Source: Halovenus carboxidivorans (GTDB lineage Archaea; Halobacteriota; Halobacteria; Halobacteriales; Haloarculaceae). Taken from it: DNA of 64,000 bases. The first letter of the stretch is position 1, and every line of letters starts with the position of its first letter. Shown here one piece after another: positions 8,535-17,162 of this stretch. Below the pieces are notes generated by a model that did not search any database, was not told the DNA's origin, and saw only the letters and a program-made list of their open reading frames with translations. A program made the position numbers and the translations under genes. The stretch covers positions 434,001 through 498,000 of the forward strand of contig NZ_WUUT01000002.1 of NCBI RefSeq assembly GCF_009831575.1. The letters run 5' to 3'.

Positions 8535-10184
8535 TCAGCGCTCGGCGTTGGACTCCCGGAGGGACTTCCGGCGGATCTTCCCGGTCGATGTCGTCGGGAG
8601 TTCGTCGGCGAACTCGATGTGATCCGGGTACTCGTAGGCGGCCAGGTTCTCGCGAACGAGGTCGCGGATCTCCTCGCGCAGTCGGTCGGGGTCGTCCGGC
8701 TCCCCGGCGGGTTGGACGACCGCCTTGATCGCCTCGCCGGTCGTCTCGTCGGGGACGCCGACCACGCCGACCTGTTCCACCGACGGGTGATCGAGCACCG
8801 CCGATTCGACCTCCGTTGGCCCGACGCGGTAGCCTTTGGTCAGGATCACGTCGTCGGCCCGGGAGACGAACCAGAGATAGCCGTCCTCGTCGCGCTCGAC
8901 CAGATCGTCGGTCAGAAACCATCCGTCGTCGGTCTGCTTGGCGGCCGTCTTCTCCGGGAGGCCGAGATACTCGTCGAAGAAGACCCGCCTGTCGTCGGGC
9001 TTGACCGCGAGTTCGCCGACCTCGCCCGTCTCGACTGGCTCGCGGGTCTCCGGGTCGAGGACCCGAATCTCGTAGCCCGGCAGGGGCTTCCCCATGCTCT
9101 CCGGCCGTGGCTCGAACCACTCCCCCGAGTTCGCGACACAGAGGTTCAGTTCCGTCTGGCCGTAGAACTCGTTGATCGACACGTCGGGCAGGGCCGCTTC
9201 GCCCCACTCCAAGATGTCCGCCGTCATCGGCTCTCCGGCGGAGGCGATTACTTCGAGCGAGAGGTCGTACCGTCCGGCCGGGTCGTCGACGGACTGGAGC
9301 ATCCGGAGCGCGGTCGGCGGCATGAAGGTGTGGGTCACGTCGTGACGCTCCAGGCAGGCGAACACGTCCGTCGGCTCGAAGGACTCGCGCGGCCAGCCGA
9401 CGACCGTACAGCCGTGGTGCCACGCCGCAAAGAGCGTGCCGCCGAGCGCCGCGCCCCAAGCCCAGTCTGCCGGCGTGAACAGCGTCGCGTCGTCGAGCCC
9501 GCGGTCGAAGTAGTTGAACGCCGCGGCCGCCCGACCCAGCCACAGCGCGTGGCTGTGGACGACCCCTTTCGGCGGGCCCGTGCTCCCGCTGGTGTACATG
9601 ATCGCGCTCTCGGTCTCCGGCGTCGCGTCGTAGATATCGATGCCGCTCTCACCGCGGTCGAGGACCGTCTCGAACGCGATCGCGTCACCGTCGACGGAAT
9701 CCGAGTCACCGAGTTCGATCACCTGCTTTAGGTCCGGGCAGTCCTCACGGATGGCCTCGATGTCCTCCCGGACGCTCGGATCGATCACGACGGCGACTGC
9801 CTCGCTGTCTTCGAGGCGATACCGCAGGGCGTCGGGACCGAACAGCACCGTCAGCGGAACCGAGACGGCCCCGAGTTTCCAGTTCGCGAGGTGCGTGATC
9901 GGGTTGGCGGGCCGCTGTGGAACGACGACGCCGACGCGGTCGCCGGGGTCGACGCCGAGAGCGGCGAGTCCGGACGCCAGTCGATCCGACCGCCGGTCGA
10001 TCTCGCCGAAGGTGAGATGGTCGCTCGTCTCGTCGCTCCCGTCGGGATCGTACCGGAGCGCGACCGAGTCGGGATCGTGTTTCCGGCAGAGGTCCCGGGC
10101 GGGATTGTACGAGTCCGGAAGCTCCCACTCGAACGCCTGTCGGGCCTGCTCGTAGCTATCGTACGCCCCCATGACCTGCCACAT
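8535..10184 (-). CDS. AMP-forming acyl-CoA synthetase, medium-chain type (copy 1)
   Basis: A 549-residue adenylate-forming enzyme that activates a carboxylic acid to acyl-AMP and then acyl-CoA. Visible motifs are the P-loop IMYTSGSTGPPKGV, the A5 motif NEFYGQTELN, the hinge region FVSRADDVILTKGYRVGP, and the catalytic Lys in TSTGKIRRKSLRE. The ATG at 10184 is chosen because longer versions run into the divergent acyl-CoA dehydrogenase. It is paralogous to the gene at 15149-16804 over its full length (shared DSYEQAR-like N-terminus and TPADWAWGAALG). The neighbouring dehydrogenase suggests a fatty- or branched-acid oxidation role. Confidence 0.88.
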   Translation of the reverse strand: MWQVMGAYDSYEQARQAFEWELPDSYNPARDLCRKHDPDSVALRYDPDGSDETSDHLTFGEIDRRSDRLASGLAALGVDPGDRVGVVVPQRPANPITHLANWKLGAVSVPLTVLFGPDALRYRLEDSEAVAVVIDPSVREDIEAIREDCPDLKQVIELGDSDSVDGDAIAFETVLDRGESGIDIYDATPETESAIMYTSGSTGPPKGVVHSHALWLGRAAAAFNYFDRGLDDATLFTPADWAWGAALGGTLFAAWHHGCTVVGWPRESFEPTDVFACLERHDVTHTFMPPTALRMLQSVDDPAGRYDLSLEVIASAGEPMTADILEWGEAALPDVSINEFYGQTELNLCVANSGEWFEPRPESMGKPLPGYEIRVLDPETREPVETGEVGELAVKPDDRRVFFDEYLGLPEKTAAKQTDDGWFLTDDLVERDEDGYLWFVSRADDVILTKGYRVGPTEVESAVLDHPSVEQVGVVGVPDETTGEAIKAVVQPAGEPDDPDRLREEIRDLVRENLAAYEYPDHIEFADELPTTSTGKIRRKSLRESNAER

Positions 10185-10264
10185 ACCCGTGGTTGTGGCA
10201 AGCGGGGTCAAACGCCTGTCGGTTCGTCGCCAGCCATTTTTAGCTGTCGTCCCTACTCGGCGGT

Positions 10265-11392
10265 ATGGAGGCGTCATCGGAGCGGGATCTGATCAAAGAG
10301 ACCGTACGAGAGTTCGTCGAGGAGGAGGTACGGCCGCGAGCGGCCTCGGCGGACGAACACCAGGAGTTTCAGGAACAGTTGTGGGACGACCTCGCCGAAC
10401 TCGGCTTCACGGGGCTGACGATTCCGGAGGAGTACGGGGGGTTCGACGCGGATCAGGTCACCTACAGCCTCATCAACGAGGAACTCGCACGGGGGGATCT
10501 CTCGCTGGCGACGGCGCTGTCGGTGCACTGTCTCGCGACCTCCTGTATCCGGACGTTCGGTTCGGAGCGCCACCGTGAGGAGTGGTTGCCGGCGATGAAC
10601 GACGGCCGCCCGGTCGGTGCCTTCGCGCTGTCGGAGCCACAGGCCGGCTCGAACCCCGCTGAGATGACCACCGAAGCGCGTCCGGACGGCGACGAGTACG
10701 TCATCAACGGAACGAAGCAGTGGATCACCAACGGCGAGCGCTCGGGCGTGGTGATCCTGTTCGCGAAGACCGACCGCGAAGACCCGGACTCGATCACGCA
10801 GTTTCTCGTCCCCAAGGACACTCCGGGTGTCGAGGTCGGCAAGAAGGAGGACAAACTCGGCCTGCGAGCCAGCGACACGACGACGCTGAACTTCGACGAC
10901 GCACGGATTCCCGCGGAGAACCGGCTCACGGAGGTCGGAGAGGGGTTGAAGGCGGCGCTGTCGACGCTCACCGGCGGACGAATCGCGATTGCGAGCCAAG
11001 CGGTCGGTCTCGCACAGGCCGCGCTTGACGACGCGCTGGCGTACGCCGAGCAACGCGAGCAGTTCGGCCAGCCGATCATCGACCACCAGGCCGTCGCACA
11101 CTCTCTGGCGGAGATGCAGACTCGGGTCCAGGCCGCACGCCTGCTCTCGCGAGACGCCGCGCGGAAAAACGACGGCGAGGCGGTCGATCCGATGGCCGCG
11201 TCGATGGCGAAGTACTTCGCCAGCGAGACCGCCGAATCGGTCGCCAGCGACGCCATCCAGATCCACGGCGGCTACGGCTTCACCAAGGAGTACGACGTGG
11301 AGCGATACTACCGCGACGCGAAGGTGACGACGATTTACGAGGGGACGACGGAGATCCAGAAGGAGATCATCGCCCGACACCTCCGCTCGTGA
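10265..11392 (+). CDS. Acyl-CoA dehydrogenase
   Basis: A flavoprotein of 375 residues that introduces the alpha-beta double bond into acyl-CoA and passes electrons to ETF. Sequence marks are EEYGGF near residue 58, FALSEPQAGSNPAEM (FAD/substrate loop), WITNGERSGVVILFAKT, and the C-terminal QIHGGYGFTKEYDVER with the catalytic base Glu in IYEGTTEIQ. Length is normal for the family. It is divergent from acyl-CoA synthetase copy 1 with 80 bases between, which suggests coordinated use. A TTTTTAG element lies 28 to 23 bases before the ATG, so the transcript is probably leaderless. Confidence 0.92.
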   Translation: MEASSERDLIKETVREFVEEEVRPRAASADEHQEFQEQLWDDLAELGFTGLTIPEEYGGFDADQVTYSLINEELARGDLSLATALSVHCLATSCIRTFGSERHREEWLPAMNDGRPVGAFALSEPQAGSNPAEMTTEARPDGDEYVINGTKQWITNGERSGVVILFAKTDREDPDSITQFLVPKDTPGVEVGKKEDKLGLRASDTTTLNFDDARIPAENRLTEVGEGLKAALSTLTGGRIAIASQAVGLAQAALDDALAYAEQREQFGQPIIDHQAVAHSLAEMQTRVQAARLLSRDAARKNDGEAVDPMAASMAKYFASETAESVASDAIQIHGGYGFTKEYDVERYYRDAKVTTIYEGTTEIQKEIIARHLRS

Positions 11393-11475
11393 TCGGCTCA
11401 CCGGTGGCTCGGCCCGAGTGAGTGCGGACACGAGGCTTTTGTGGATCCTGACCGAACTATCCAGTGACCCTCCAG

Positions 11476-12423
11476 ATGCGAGATCCCTTCGCGCGCACGC
11501 TGATGGTATTGGTCGGCGTCGCCACGCTGATCGTCTACACGGGAGTCGCGCTGCTGGGGTTCGCTGTCATCGAGTGGGTGGCCGCGAATCCGCCGAACCC
11601 CCTGACCATCGTCCTCGTGTTCGCCATCGTGGCGCTGTTCGGCGCGTATCTGGGCTATCGCCGCGGGGTGGTCCGACTCGCCGCCTCGCTGAACGCCAGA
11701 GAGCTTCCTCGACACCGCGCTCCGAGCGTCTACCGGCGGTTCGACCGCCTGTGTGCAGAGATGTCCGTCACCCAGCCGCCGCTCCTGCTCGCCAGCCTGG
11801 ACTCGCCGAACGCGCTCTCGGTCGGCGGGCCGCGCCGCGGCGCTATCGTCATCGACCGGCGGCTGCTCAGGCTGCTCTCACCGGACGAACTCGAGGGAAT
11901 TCTCGCTCACGAACTGGCACACATGGAGCAGTACGACACCTTCATCAACACCTTCGCGGTCACGCTCACGCGGCTGCTCGCCGGGATCGTCTATCTCTTG
12001 TTGCTCCCGATCCTGCTCGTATTGCTCGGGATCGACCGGGCCGCGAGTTGGATCGCCGGCGAACCGCGCCAGCGCGGCGTCGGTCTGGCCGACCTCTTCC
12101 AGTACGGGATCGGAATCGTCCTCGCAGGCCTGTTGAGTGTCTTCACACTGTTGTTTCTCGCTCACTCTCGCCGTCAGGAGTACCGCGCGGACCGACGAGC
12201 GGCGGACGTGACCGGCAAACCCGACGCCCTTGCTCGGGCGCTCTCGAAGATTCACCGGGCGACGGAGTCACATCGAGGGCTCCAGTCGCTTCTGTACACG
12301 CACGACGACCGGCGGCGGCCGCACCGGTTGCTCTCGACGCATCCGCCGCTGGAGGAGCGCATCGAGCGATTGCTCGGTGAAGACGCCCGTCGCAGGCGGT
12401 CACTCGGCCCGGCCGCCCGCTGA
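11476..12423 (+). CDS. M48 family membrane zinc metalloprotease (HtpX-like)
   Basis: A 315-residue protein with two N-terminal membrane helices (about residues 8-33 and 43-60), the zinc site HELAH at residues 145-149 within GILAHELAHMEQYDTF, two further hydrophobic helices after it, and a third-ligand region around HSRRQEYRADRRAADVTG. This order matches HtpX-type M48 proteases, which degrade misfolded membrane proteins. Start is ATG at 11476; a GTG four codons upstream is in frame. It runs on toward the NYN gene without an obvious terminator. Confidence 0.88.
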   Translation: MRDPFARTLMVLVGVATLIVYTGVALLGFAVIEWVAANPPNPLTIVLVFAIVALFGAYLGYRRGVVRLAASLNARELPRHRAPSVYRRFDRLCAEMSVTQPPLLLASLDSPNALSVGGPRRGAIVIDRRLLRLLSPDELEGILAHELAHMEQYDTFINTFAVTLTRLLAGIVYLLLLPILLVLLGIDRAASWIAGEPRQRGVGLADLFQYGIGIVLAGLLSVFTLLFLAHSRRQEYRADRRAADVTGKPDALARALSKIHRATESHRGLQSLLYTHDDRRRPHRLLSTHPPLEERIERLLGEDARRRRSLGPAAR

Positions 12424-12461
12424 TCAGTGCGCCTTTATTGGCGCGGGGCGATGCCGGACGT

Positions 12462-12899
12462 ATGGATCTGTTCGGGCGATTTTCGGAGGGCTCGACACGG
12501 GTCGGCCTGTTCGTCGACGGGCCGAACGTCCTCCGCGACGAGTTCGATGTCGATCTCGACGACCTCCGGGCGGTGGCGGCCGAGGAGGGGACAGTCGCCA
12601 CGGCGCGGCTGTACCTCGACGAACACGCGACGCCGTCGCTCATCCAGGCTGGCGAAGCCCGGGGGTACGACGTGATCACGACCAGCGGCGACGTCGACGT
12701 GCGCCTCGCGGTCGACGGCACCGCGGCCGTCGTCGACGGGACAATCGACGTGCTCGTCGTCGTCTCTCGAGATACGGACTTCAAGCCCGTGCTCGAACGC
12801 GCCGCGCGAGAGGGTGCCCGGACCGTCGCCGTCGCGCCGGGAGAGTACGGCCGCTCGGACGCGTTGCAGAACACCGCACACCGGTCGCTCACCCTCTGA
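12462..12899 (+). CDS. NYN domain protein (PIN-like nuclease fold)
   Basis: The 145-residue protein has the NYN fold: VGLFVDGPNVLR with the first metal-binding Asp near residue 18, then DVDVRLAVDG, and VVVSRDTDFKPVLERAAREG with the third acidic cluster near residues 103-106. NYN proteins are predicted metal-dependent RNases related to the PIN and FLAP families. ATG at 12462 is preferred over an in-frame upstream codon at 12438, because a TTTATT element at 12434-12439 sits 28 bases before it. The RNA target is unknown. Confidence 0.8.
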   Translation: MDLFGRFSEGSTRVGLFVDGPNVLRDEFDVDLDDLRAVAAEEGTVATARLYLDEHATPSLIQAGEARGYDVITTSGDVDVRLAVDGTAAVVDGTIDVLVVVSRDTDFKPVLERAAREGARTVAVAPGEYGRSDALQNTAHRSLTL

Positions 12900-12938
12900 T
12901 CCGAACGGCTTTTTGAGTGTCGCCACCGACCAGCGGGT

Positions 12939-13787
12939 ATGAACACCGACCTCGACACCCCGATTCTGGACAACCACCTGCATCTCGATCCCGTCAACGG
13001 CGACGGTGCCGACCACGCCGAGGACTTCGCGAACGCCGGCGGAACTCACCTGCTCGTGCTCAACAAACCGTCGTGGTATCTGGTCGACGACGTGGAGGAC
13101 ACCGACGCCTTCCGAGAGACATTCGAGATCACCTGTGAGGTAACCGCCGAGGCCTCGGAACGGCTTCCCGGCCGGGCGTGGCCCGTGCTCGGCGTCCACC
13201 CGGGGCTGATCTCGCGGCTGGTCGAGGACGGCTACACGCCGGACGAAGCCCGCGAGTTCATGCAGTCGGGGCTGGACATCGCGGCGGAGTTCGTCGCCGA
13301 CGGGCCGGCGCTGGCGATCAAGTCCGGTCGACCGCACTACGACGTGAGCGAGGCGGTGTGGGACGCCTCCAACGACGTGATGAAACACGCCTTCGAGTTG
13401 GGCGCGGAGGTCGGCTGTGCCGTCCAGTTACACACGGAGGGCGGCGAGGACTTCCGGGAGATCGCGGAGTGGGCGGAGGACCGCGGACTGCCCCGCGAAC
13501 AGGTGGTCAAACACTACTCCGGCGGGTACGTCGACGGCCCGATTCCGAGCATCATCTCGAACAAAGACGCCCTCGAAGCGGGGGCAGAACACGGCGATTC
13601 CTTCCTGATGGAGACGGACTTTCTGGACGATCCCGAGCGACCCGGTGCCGTCCTCGGCCCGAAGACCGTCCCCAAGCGGGTCCGGTGGCTGCTCGAAAAC
13701 GGCTACGAGGAGGCTGTCCACCGGGCGCACGTCGAGACCCCGGCGCGAGTCTACGGGATCGACACCGAGGCGACGCTGTCGGAGTGA
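12939..13787 (+). CDS. TatD family metal-dependent hydrolase
   Basis: A TIM-barrel amidohydrolase-superfamily protein of 282 residues. Metal ligands are visible in ILDNHLHLD (HxH) near residues 12-16, VQLHTEGG (His near 168), KHYSGG (His near 188) and METDFLDD (the fourth acidic ligand). TatD enzymes are DNases or hydrolases of uncertain physiological substrate. It follows the NYN gene by 39 bases, with a TTTTTG element 12910-12915 that could be its own TATA box or mark the end of the previous transcript. Confidence 0.85.
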   Translation: MNTDLDTPILDNHLHLDPVNGDGADHAEDFANAGGTHLLVLNKPSWYLVDDVEDTDAFRETFEITCEVTAEASERLPGRAWPVLGVHPGLISRLVEDGYTPDEAREFMQSGLDIAAEFVADGPALAIKSGRPHYDVSEAVWDASNDVMKHAFELGAEVGCAVQLHTEGGEDFREIAEWAEDRGLPREQVVKHYSGGYVDGPIPSIISNKDALEAGAEHGDSFLMETDFLDDPERPGAVLGPKTVPKRVRWLLENGYEEAVHRAHVETPARVYGIDTEATLSE

Positions 13788-13925
13788 GCACTGCACACTC
13801 CGTCGGCCGGTCAGGCGTCACGTCCGGGAGACATCTACCCGTGGCGGTTCTGTGTTCCAAAAGCGGCGACAGAAGGAGGTACGCGGCAGGGTGCTGGCGG
13901 GATCCTGTCGCTCTCGGACGAATTT

Positions 13926-14354
13926 CTAGTCGTCTTCTTCGGTAGTCGTCATGTCGAGGTCTTTCTCGCCGAGGTAGATTTCGAGGCCGTCCTGTGCGAC
14001 CTTCTCTGCGAGGACCGCACATTTGACGCGCATCGGAGAGATGTCGACCCCGAGCATGTCGATGATGTCGTCGCGGTCCATCTCTTCGAGGACATCCGTC
14101 TCCATGCCCTGAAGCTCCTCGGAGAGCATCGACGCCGCGGCCTGTGAGATGGCACAGCCGTCGCCGCGGAACGCGACGCCTTCGATTGTCGATTCGTCGT
14201 CGTCGAGGACGACATCCATCTCGATGGTGTCGCCACACATTGGATTCTCGCCGACGTGAGTGAAAGTAGGCTCCTCGATCTCACCGTAATTACGGGGATT
14301 TTTGTAGTGATCGAGGATCTGCTGTCGGTACATATCTGAGCCGCCGATTCCCAT
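13926..14354 (-). CDS. sufU: Fe-S cluster assembly scaffold SufU/IscU-like
   Basis: The protein begins with MYRQQILDHYKNPRNYGEIE and has the three conserved cysteines of the IscU fold: ENPMCGD, RGDGCAIS and VKCAVLAEKV. It serves as scaffold or sulfur-transfer protein in Fe-S biogenesis, normally with SufS and SufBCD, which are not in this window. The start at 14354 (MGIGGSDMYRQQ) is chosen from family length (142 residues); the frame stays open upstream to 14411. The acidic C-terminal tail (TTTEEDD) is typical of haloarchaea. Confidence 0.85.
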   Translation of the reverse strand: MGIGGSDMYRQQILDHYKNPRNYGEIEEPTFTHVGENPMCGDTIEMDVVLDDDESTIEGVAFRGDGCAISQAAASMLSEELQGMETDVLEEMDRDDIIDMLGVDISPMRVKCAVLAEKVAQDGLEIYLGEKDLDMTTTEEDD

Positions 14355-14457
14355 TGTTACCACCTGATTGGGTCGTTTCGGAAAAAAGGCTTCCGAGTGA
14401 GTCTCTGCCATGGGAAGACGATAGAATTAACTGAGGCGGTAGGGTACGGAGGGATGC

Positions 14458-14562
14458 GGGCCCGTAGCTCAGTCTGGTAAGAGCCCCCGGCTCATACGAT
14501 AGCAAGGTCGGCTTGGTATCTGGGTTACCGGGTATGCGGTGGTTCAAATCCGCCCGGGCCCA
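14458..14562 (+). tRNA. tRNA-Met(CAU), elongator, with intron
   Basis: A full cloverleaf can be folded. The acceptor stem is GGGCCCG/CGGGCCC with discriminator A at 14562. The D stem is GCTC/GAGC, the anticodon stem CCCGG/CCGGG, the anticodon loop CTCATA plus A (anticodon CAT at 14493-14495), the variable loop TATGC, and the T stem GGTGG/CCGCC with loop TTCAAAT. CCA is not encoded. Haloarchaeal elongator tRNA-Met is known to carry an intron between positions 37 and 38, as here. The first base pair G-C and the intron argue for elongator rather than initiator. Confidence 0.93.
14497..14526 (+). other. tRNA-Met intron with bulge-helix-bulge splice motif
   Basis: The 30-base intron starts after ATA of the anticodon loop. 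CTCA (exon) pairs with TGGG (intron end) in a 4-bp helix flanked by 3-base bulges TAC and TTA; inner stems GATA/TATC and CAAG/CTTG continue the helix. This is the canonical motif cut by the archaeal tRNA splicing endonuclease, between A and C and between T and A. Confidence 0.88.
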
Positions 14563-14972
14563 TGCCTGTGAGGAACGAACGTGACGAGCAGTGCATGGCC
14601 CGACGGCGATTTGAGCCCAGAGGACGAGCCGAGGCGAGTCCTCGTGGTTCAAATCCGCCCGGGCCCATGCCTGTGAGGAACGAACGTGACGAGCAGTGCA
14701 TGGCCCGACGGCGATTTGAGCCCAGAGGACGAGCCGAGGCGAGTCCTCGTGGTTCAAATCCGCCCGGGCCCACTTCTCCGCGAACGACAGTGAGCGGTGA
14801 ATGGACCACGCGGATTCGAACTCAGTCACGAACGAGCGGAGCGAGAGACGTGACCACAGTTCAAATCCGCCCGGGCCCATGTTGCCACGAACATCGTGAG
14901 TGGCTACTGGGCCGACAGCGGTTTGAGCCCAGAACAAGCGAATGTGAGTCCTCGTGGTTCAGATCCGCACAA
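14541..14972 (+). repeat. Tandem array of tRNA-Met 3'-end copies, about 105-bp period
   Basis: The T-arm/acceptor 3' end of the tRNA recurs downstream: exact 22-base copies start at 14541 (inside the tRNA), 14646 and 14751, a 21-base copy lies at 14859-14879, and a decayed copy starts at 14956. The first two 105-bp units (14541-14645 and 14646-14750) look identical. Between direct copies lie diverged inverted copies, ATGGCCCGACGGCGATTTGA at 14595, an ATGGACCACGCGGATTCGAA version at 14801, and GGGCCGACAGCGGTTTGAGC at 14909. No tRNA body, integrase or open gene accompanies them. Short peptides such as GPGGFEP read from this region are antisense T-arm sequence, not proteins. Confidence 0.85.
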
Positions 14973-15148
14973 GTCTGTGGTTCCACGGTCCATAAAAAGG
15001 CGTTCCGCATCGCTCGTGACGAGTTGATAATCGTATCAGAACACCGTCCAGCACACCGACGACGGGACGGCCGCACCACAACACAGCAGAGCAGGGTACA
15101 TCCTCCCCAGGGTAGTGTTCTATACCAGAGGAGGCCAAACTGTGTGGT

Positions 15149-16804
15149 GTGACATGGCACATCAGCCTCGACGATGGGGGGTACGAACAGGCCAGGGAGT
15201 CCTTTCAGTGGGATCTCCCCGAGGGATATAACATCGCCTGGGATATGCTTCGGAAACACGAGGATCCGGAGCAGCCAGCACTGAAACAGGCATATCCCGA
15301 CGGCCGGCGAGAAACGTACAGTTTCGCGGAGTTGGATCGGTTGTCGAACCAGTTCGCGAACGCACTCACCGAGCGGGGGGTGTCACGCGGTGATCGTGTC
15401 GGGATCATCGTGCCACAAAAGCCCGCAAACCCGATTGCTCATCTGGCGTGTTGGAAGTTGGGAGCGATTTCGCTCCCGCTGTCGGTGTTGTTCGGTCCCG
15501 ACGCCCTGCAGTATCGGCTTCGGGATAGCGAAGCGAACGTCGTCGTGGCGGATGAGTCGGTCCTCGGAGCCGTCCGGGAGGTGCGCGAGGAGTGTCCCGA
15601 CCTGACGCAGGTCATCGCTGTCGATGAGGAGAATCCGGAGGAAGGGGTCGAGCGGTTCGAGGGGGTCTGTGCCGGCCACGAAGCCTCCTTCGAGATTGCC
15701 GATACCGAGGCGGAGACACCGGCGATCATCATCTACACGAGCGGATCGACCGGCCCGCCGAAGGGGGTGCTCCACGGGCACGGGCTCTGGGCCGGCCACT
15801 GTCCGGCTTTTTCCATGTACTTCGAGCATTCGGTCTTCGAGTCGGTCTACTGGACACCCGCTGACTGGGCGTGGATCGGAGCGCTCGGGGACGTGGTCTT
15901 CCCCGCCTGGCACTACGGCCAGCCGGTCGTCAGCTATCCGATGGAGGGGTTCGACGCCGAGACCGCGTTCGAGCTGTGCGAGGAGTTCGACGTGACCGAT
16001 ACGTTTCTCCCGCCGACCGCGATTCGGATGATGATGACAGTCGACGATCCCACTGAACGCTACGACCTCTCGCTCGACGCGATCTGTTCGGGCGGGGAAC
16101 CGCTGACGCCGGAGATTCTCGACTGGGCCGAGGAACAACTGGACGGTGTCGCGGTGAACGAACTCTACGGCCAGACAGAGGCGAATCTGTTGGTCGCCAA
16201 CTGCCGGGAGTGGTTCCCGGCGCAGGCCGGAAGCATGGGCAAGCCGGTCCCGGGCCACGAAGTCGCGGTCGTCGACCAGGAGACCGGCGAGAGAGTCCCG
16301 GACGGTGCGGTCGGAATGATCGCGGTGGCACGCGACGGGGACCCGGTGGTGTTCCAGGAGTACTGGAACGAACCGGAGAAGACGGCGGCGGCCTCAGTGA
16401 CTGGTCCGGACGGAACGGAGTGGCATCTGACGGAGGATCTGGGCTACCGCGACGAGGACGGCTACTACTGGTTCAAGGCTCGTGACGACGACGTGATTAT
16501 TACCTCCGGGTATCGCGTCGGTCCGGGTGAGGTCGAGAGCGCTATCCTCGAACATCCCGAGATCGAACAGGCAGGAGTCATCGGCGTCGATCACGAGACA
16601 CGGGGGGAGATCATCAAGGCGTTCCTCAAGCCCGTCGACGGTGCCAGTGAAGGTGAGTCTCTCCGCGAGGAGATCCGACATCTCGTGCGCGAGCGACTCG
16701 CGGAGTACGAGTACCCGCGGGAAATCGAATTCGTCGACGAGTTACCGACAACGACGACGGGGAAGATACAGCGTCGAAAGCTACGGGCACGAGAACACGA
16801 GTGA
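15149..16804 (+). CDS. AMP-forming acyl-CoA synthetase, medium-chain type (copy 2)
   Basis: A 551-residue paralogue of the protein at 8535-10184. Motifs present: IIIYTSGSTGPPKGV (P-loop), NELYGQTEANL (A5), WHLTEDLGYRDEDGYYWFKARDDDVI (A7/A8 hinge), SGYRVGPGEVE, and the catalytic Lys in TTTGKIQRRKLR. It activates an acyl substrate, probably of medium or branched chain, to its CoA ester. The start is GTG at 15149; no in-frame ATG lies near, and the paralogue has an N-terminus of the same length. It sits immediately downstream of the tRNA-derived array. Confidence 0.87.
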   Translation: MTWHISLDDGGYEQARESFQWDLPEGYNIAWDMLRKHEDPEQPALKQAYPDGRRETYSFAELDRLSNQFANALTERGVSRGDRVGIIVPQKPANPIAHLACWKLGAISLPLSVLFGPDALQYRLRDSEANVVVADESVLGAVREVREECPDLTQVIAVDEENPEEGVERFEGVCAGHEASFEIADTEAETPAIIIYTSGSTGPPKGVLHGHGLWAGHCPAFSMYFEHSVFESVYWTPADWAWIGALGDVVFPAWHYGQPVVSYPMEGFDAETAFELCEEFDVTDTFLPPTAIRMMMTVDDPTERYDLSLDAICSGGEPLTPEILDWAEEQLDGVAVNELYGQTEANLLVANCREWFPAQAGSMGKPVPGHEVAVVDQETGERVPDGAVGMIAVARDGDPVVFQEYWNEPEKTAAASVTGPDGTEWHLTEDLGYRDEDGYYWFKARDDDVIITSGYRVGPGEVESAILEHPEIEQAGVIGVDHETRGEIIKAFLKPVDGASEGESLREEIRHLVRERLAEYEYPREIEFVDELPTTTTGKIQRRKLRAREHE

Positions 16805-17162
16805 GCGGGCGGACGGGGATAAAATCAGCCGATGGACGCGAGAAAACATGACAACGAGACCCGCAGCGTTTCAGTTTCACTTTCACCGCGGTTGGCGGGG
16901 TATTTTATTTGTCGGTTACATAGAGATAGATGGAGCTTGGGCACTGTCACACGCTCCATGCTCCTACCTTTCCCCTTCGAGTACTCGACCAGCACCGCGT
17001 CTGATCTCTGTAGCCGGGTTCGGAGGTGTCGAAAACGGTCTCCGAGTCACTGACAGTCAGAGAGTCGTCGGATAGCGGTCGTAAATCGACGGTCCCCAGT
17101 GGAGGCCGCCGCCTCGCGCGGGACCCGTGATGTTTTAATCGCAGACGCACGCAGGGGTTGGT
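16805..17162 (+). other. Intergenic region, possible small RNA
   Basis: No gene can be supported in these 358 bases. A TATTTTATTT element at 16901-16910 is followed about 25 bases later by an inverted repeat (ATGGAGC at 16930-16936, GCTCCAT at 16953-16959) and then a pyrimidine-rich stretch. This layout could be a small RNA with its own promoter. The 3' end holds TTTTAA at 17133-17138, the likely mutS TATA box. Confidence 0.35.

Noticed and set aside
14290-14937. Open frames giving WARADLN/GPGGFEP-type peptides
   Set aside because: They are the antisense reading of repeated T-arm sequence and have no start signals or family support.
14563-14972. Possible CRISPR array downstream of the tRNA
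   Set aside because: Spacers are not unique (two units are identical), the repeat equals the tRNA 3' end, and no cas genes are present.
14458-14972. Integrated element using tRNA-Met as attachment site
   Set aside because: No integrase, element gene or intact element lies between the repeated 3' ends, so only a remnant hypothesis is kept.
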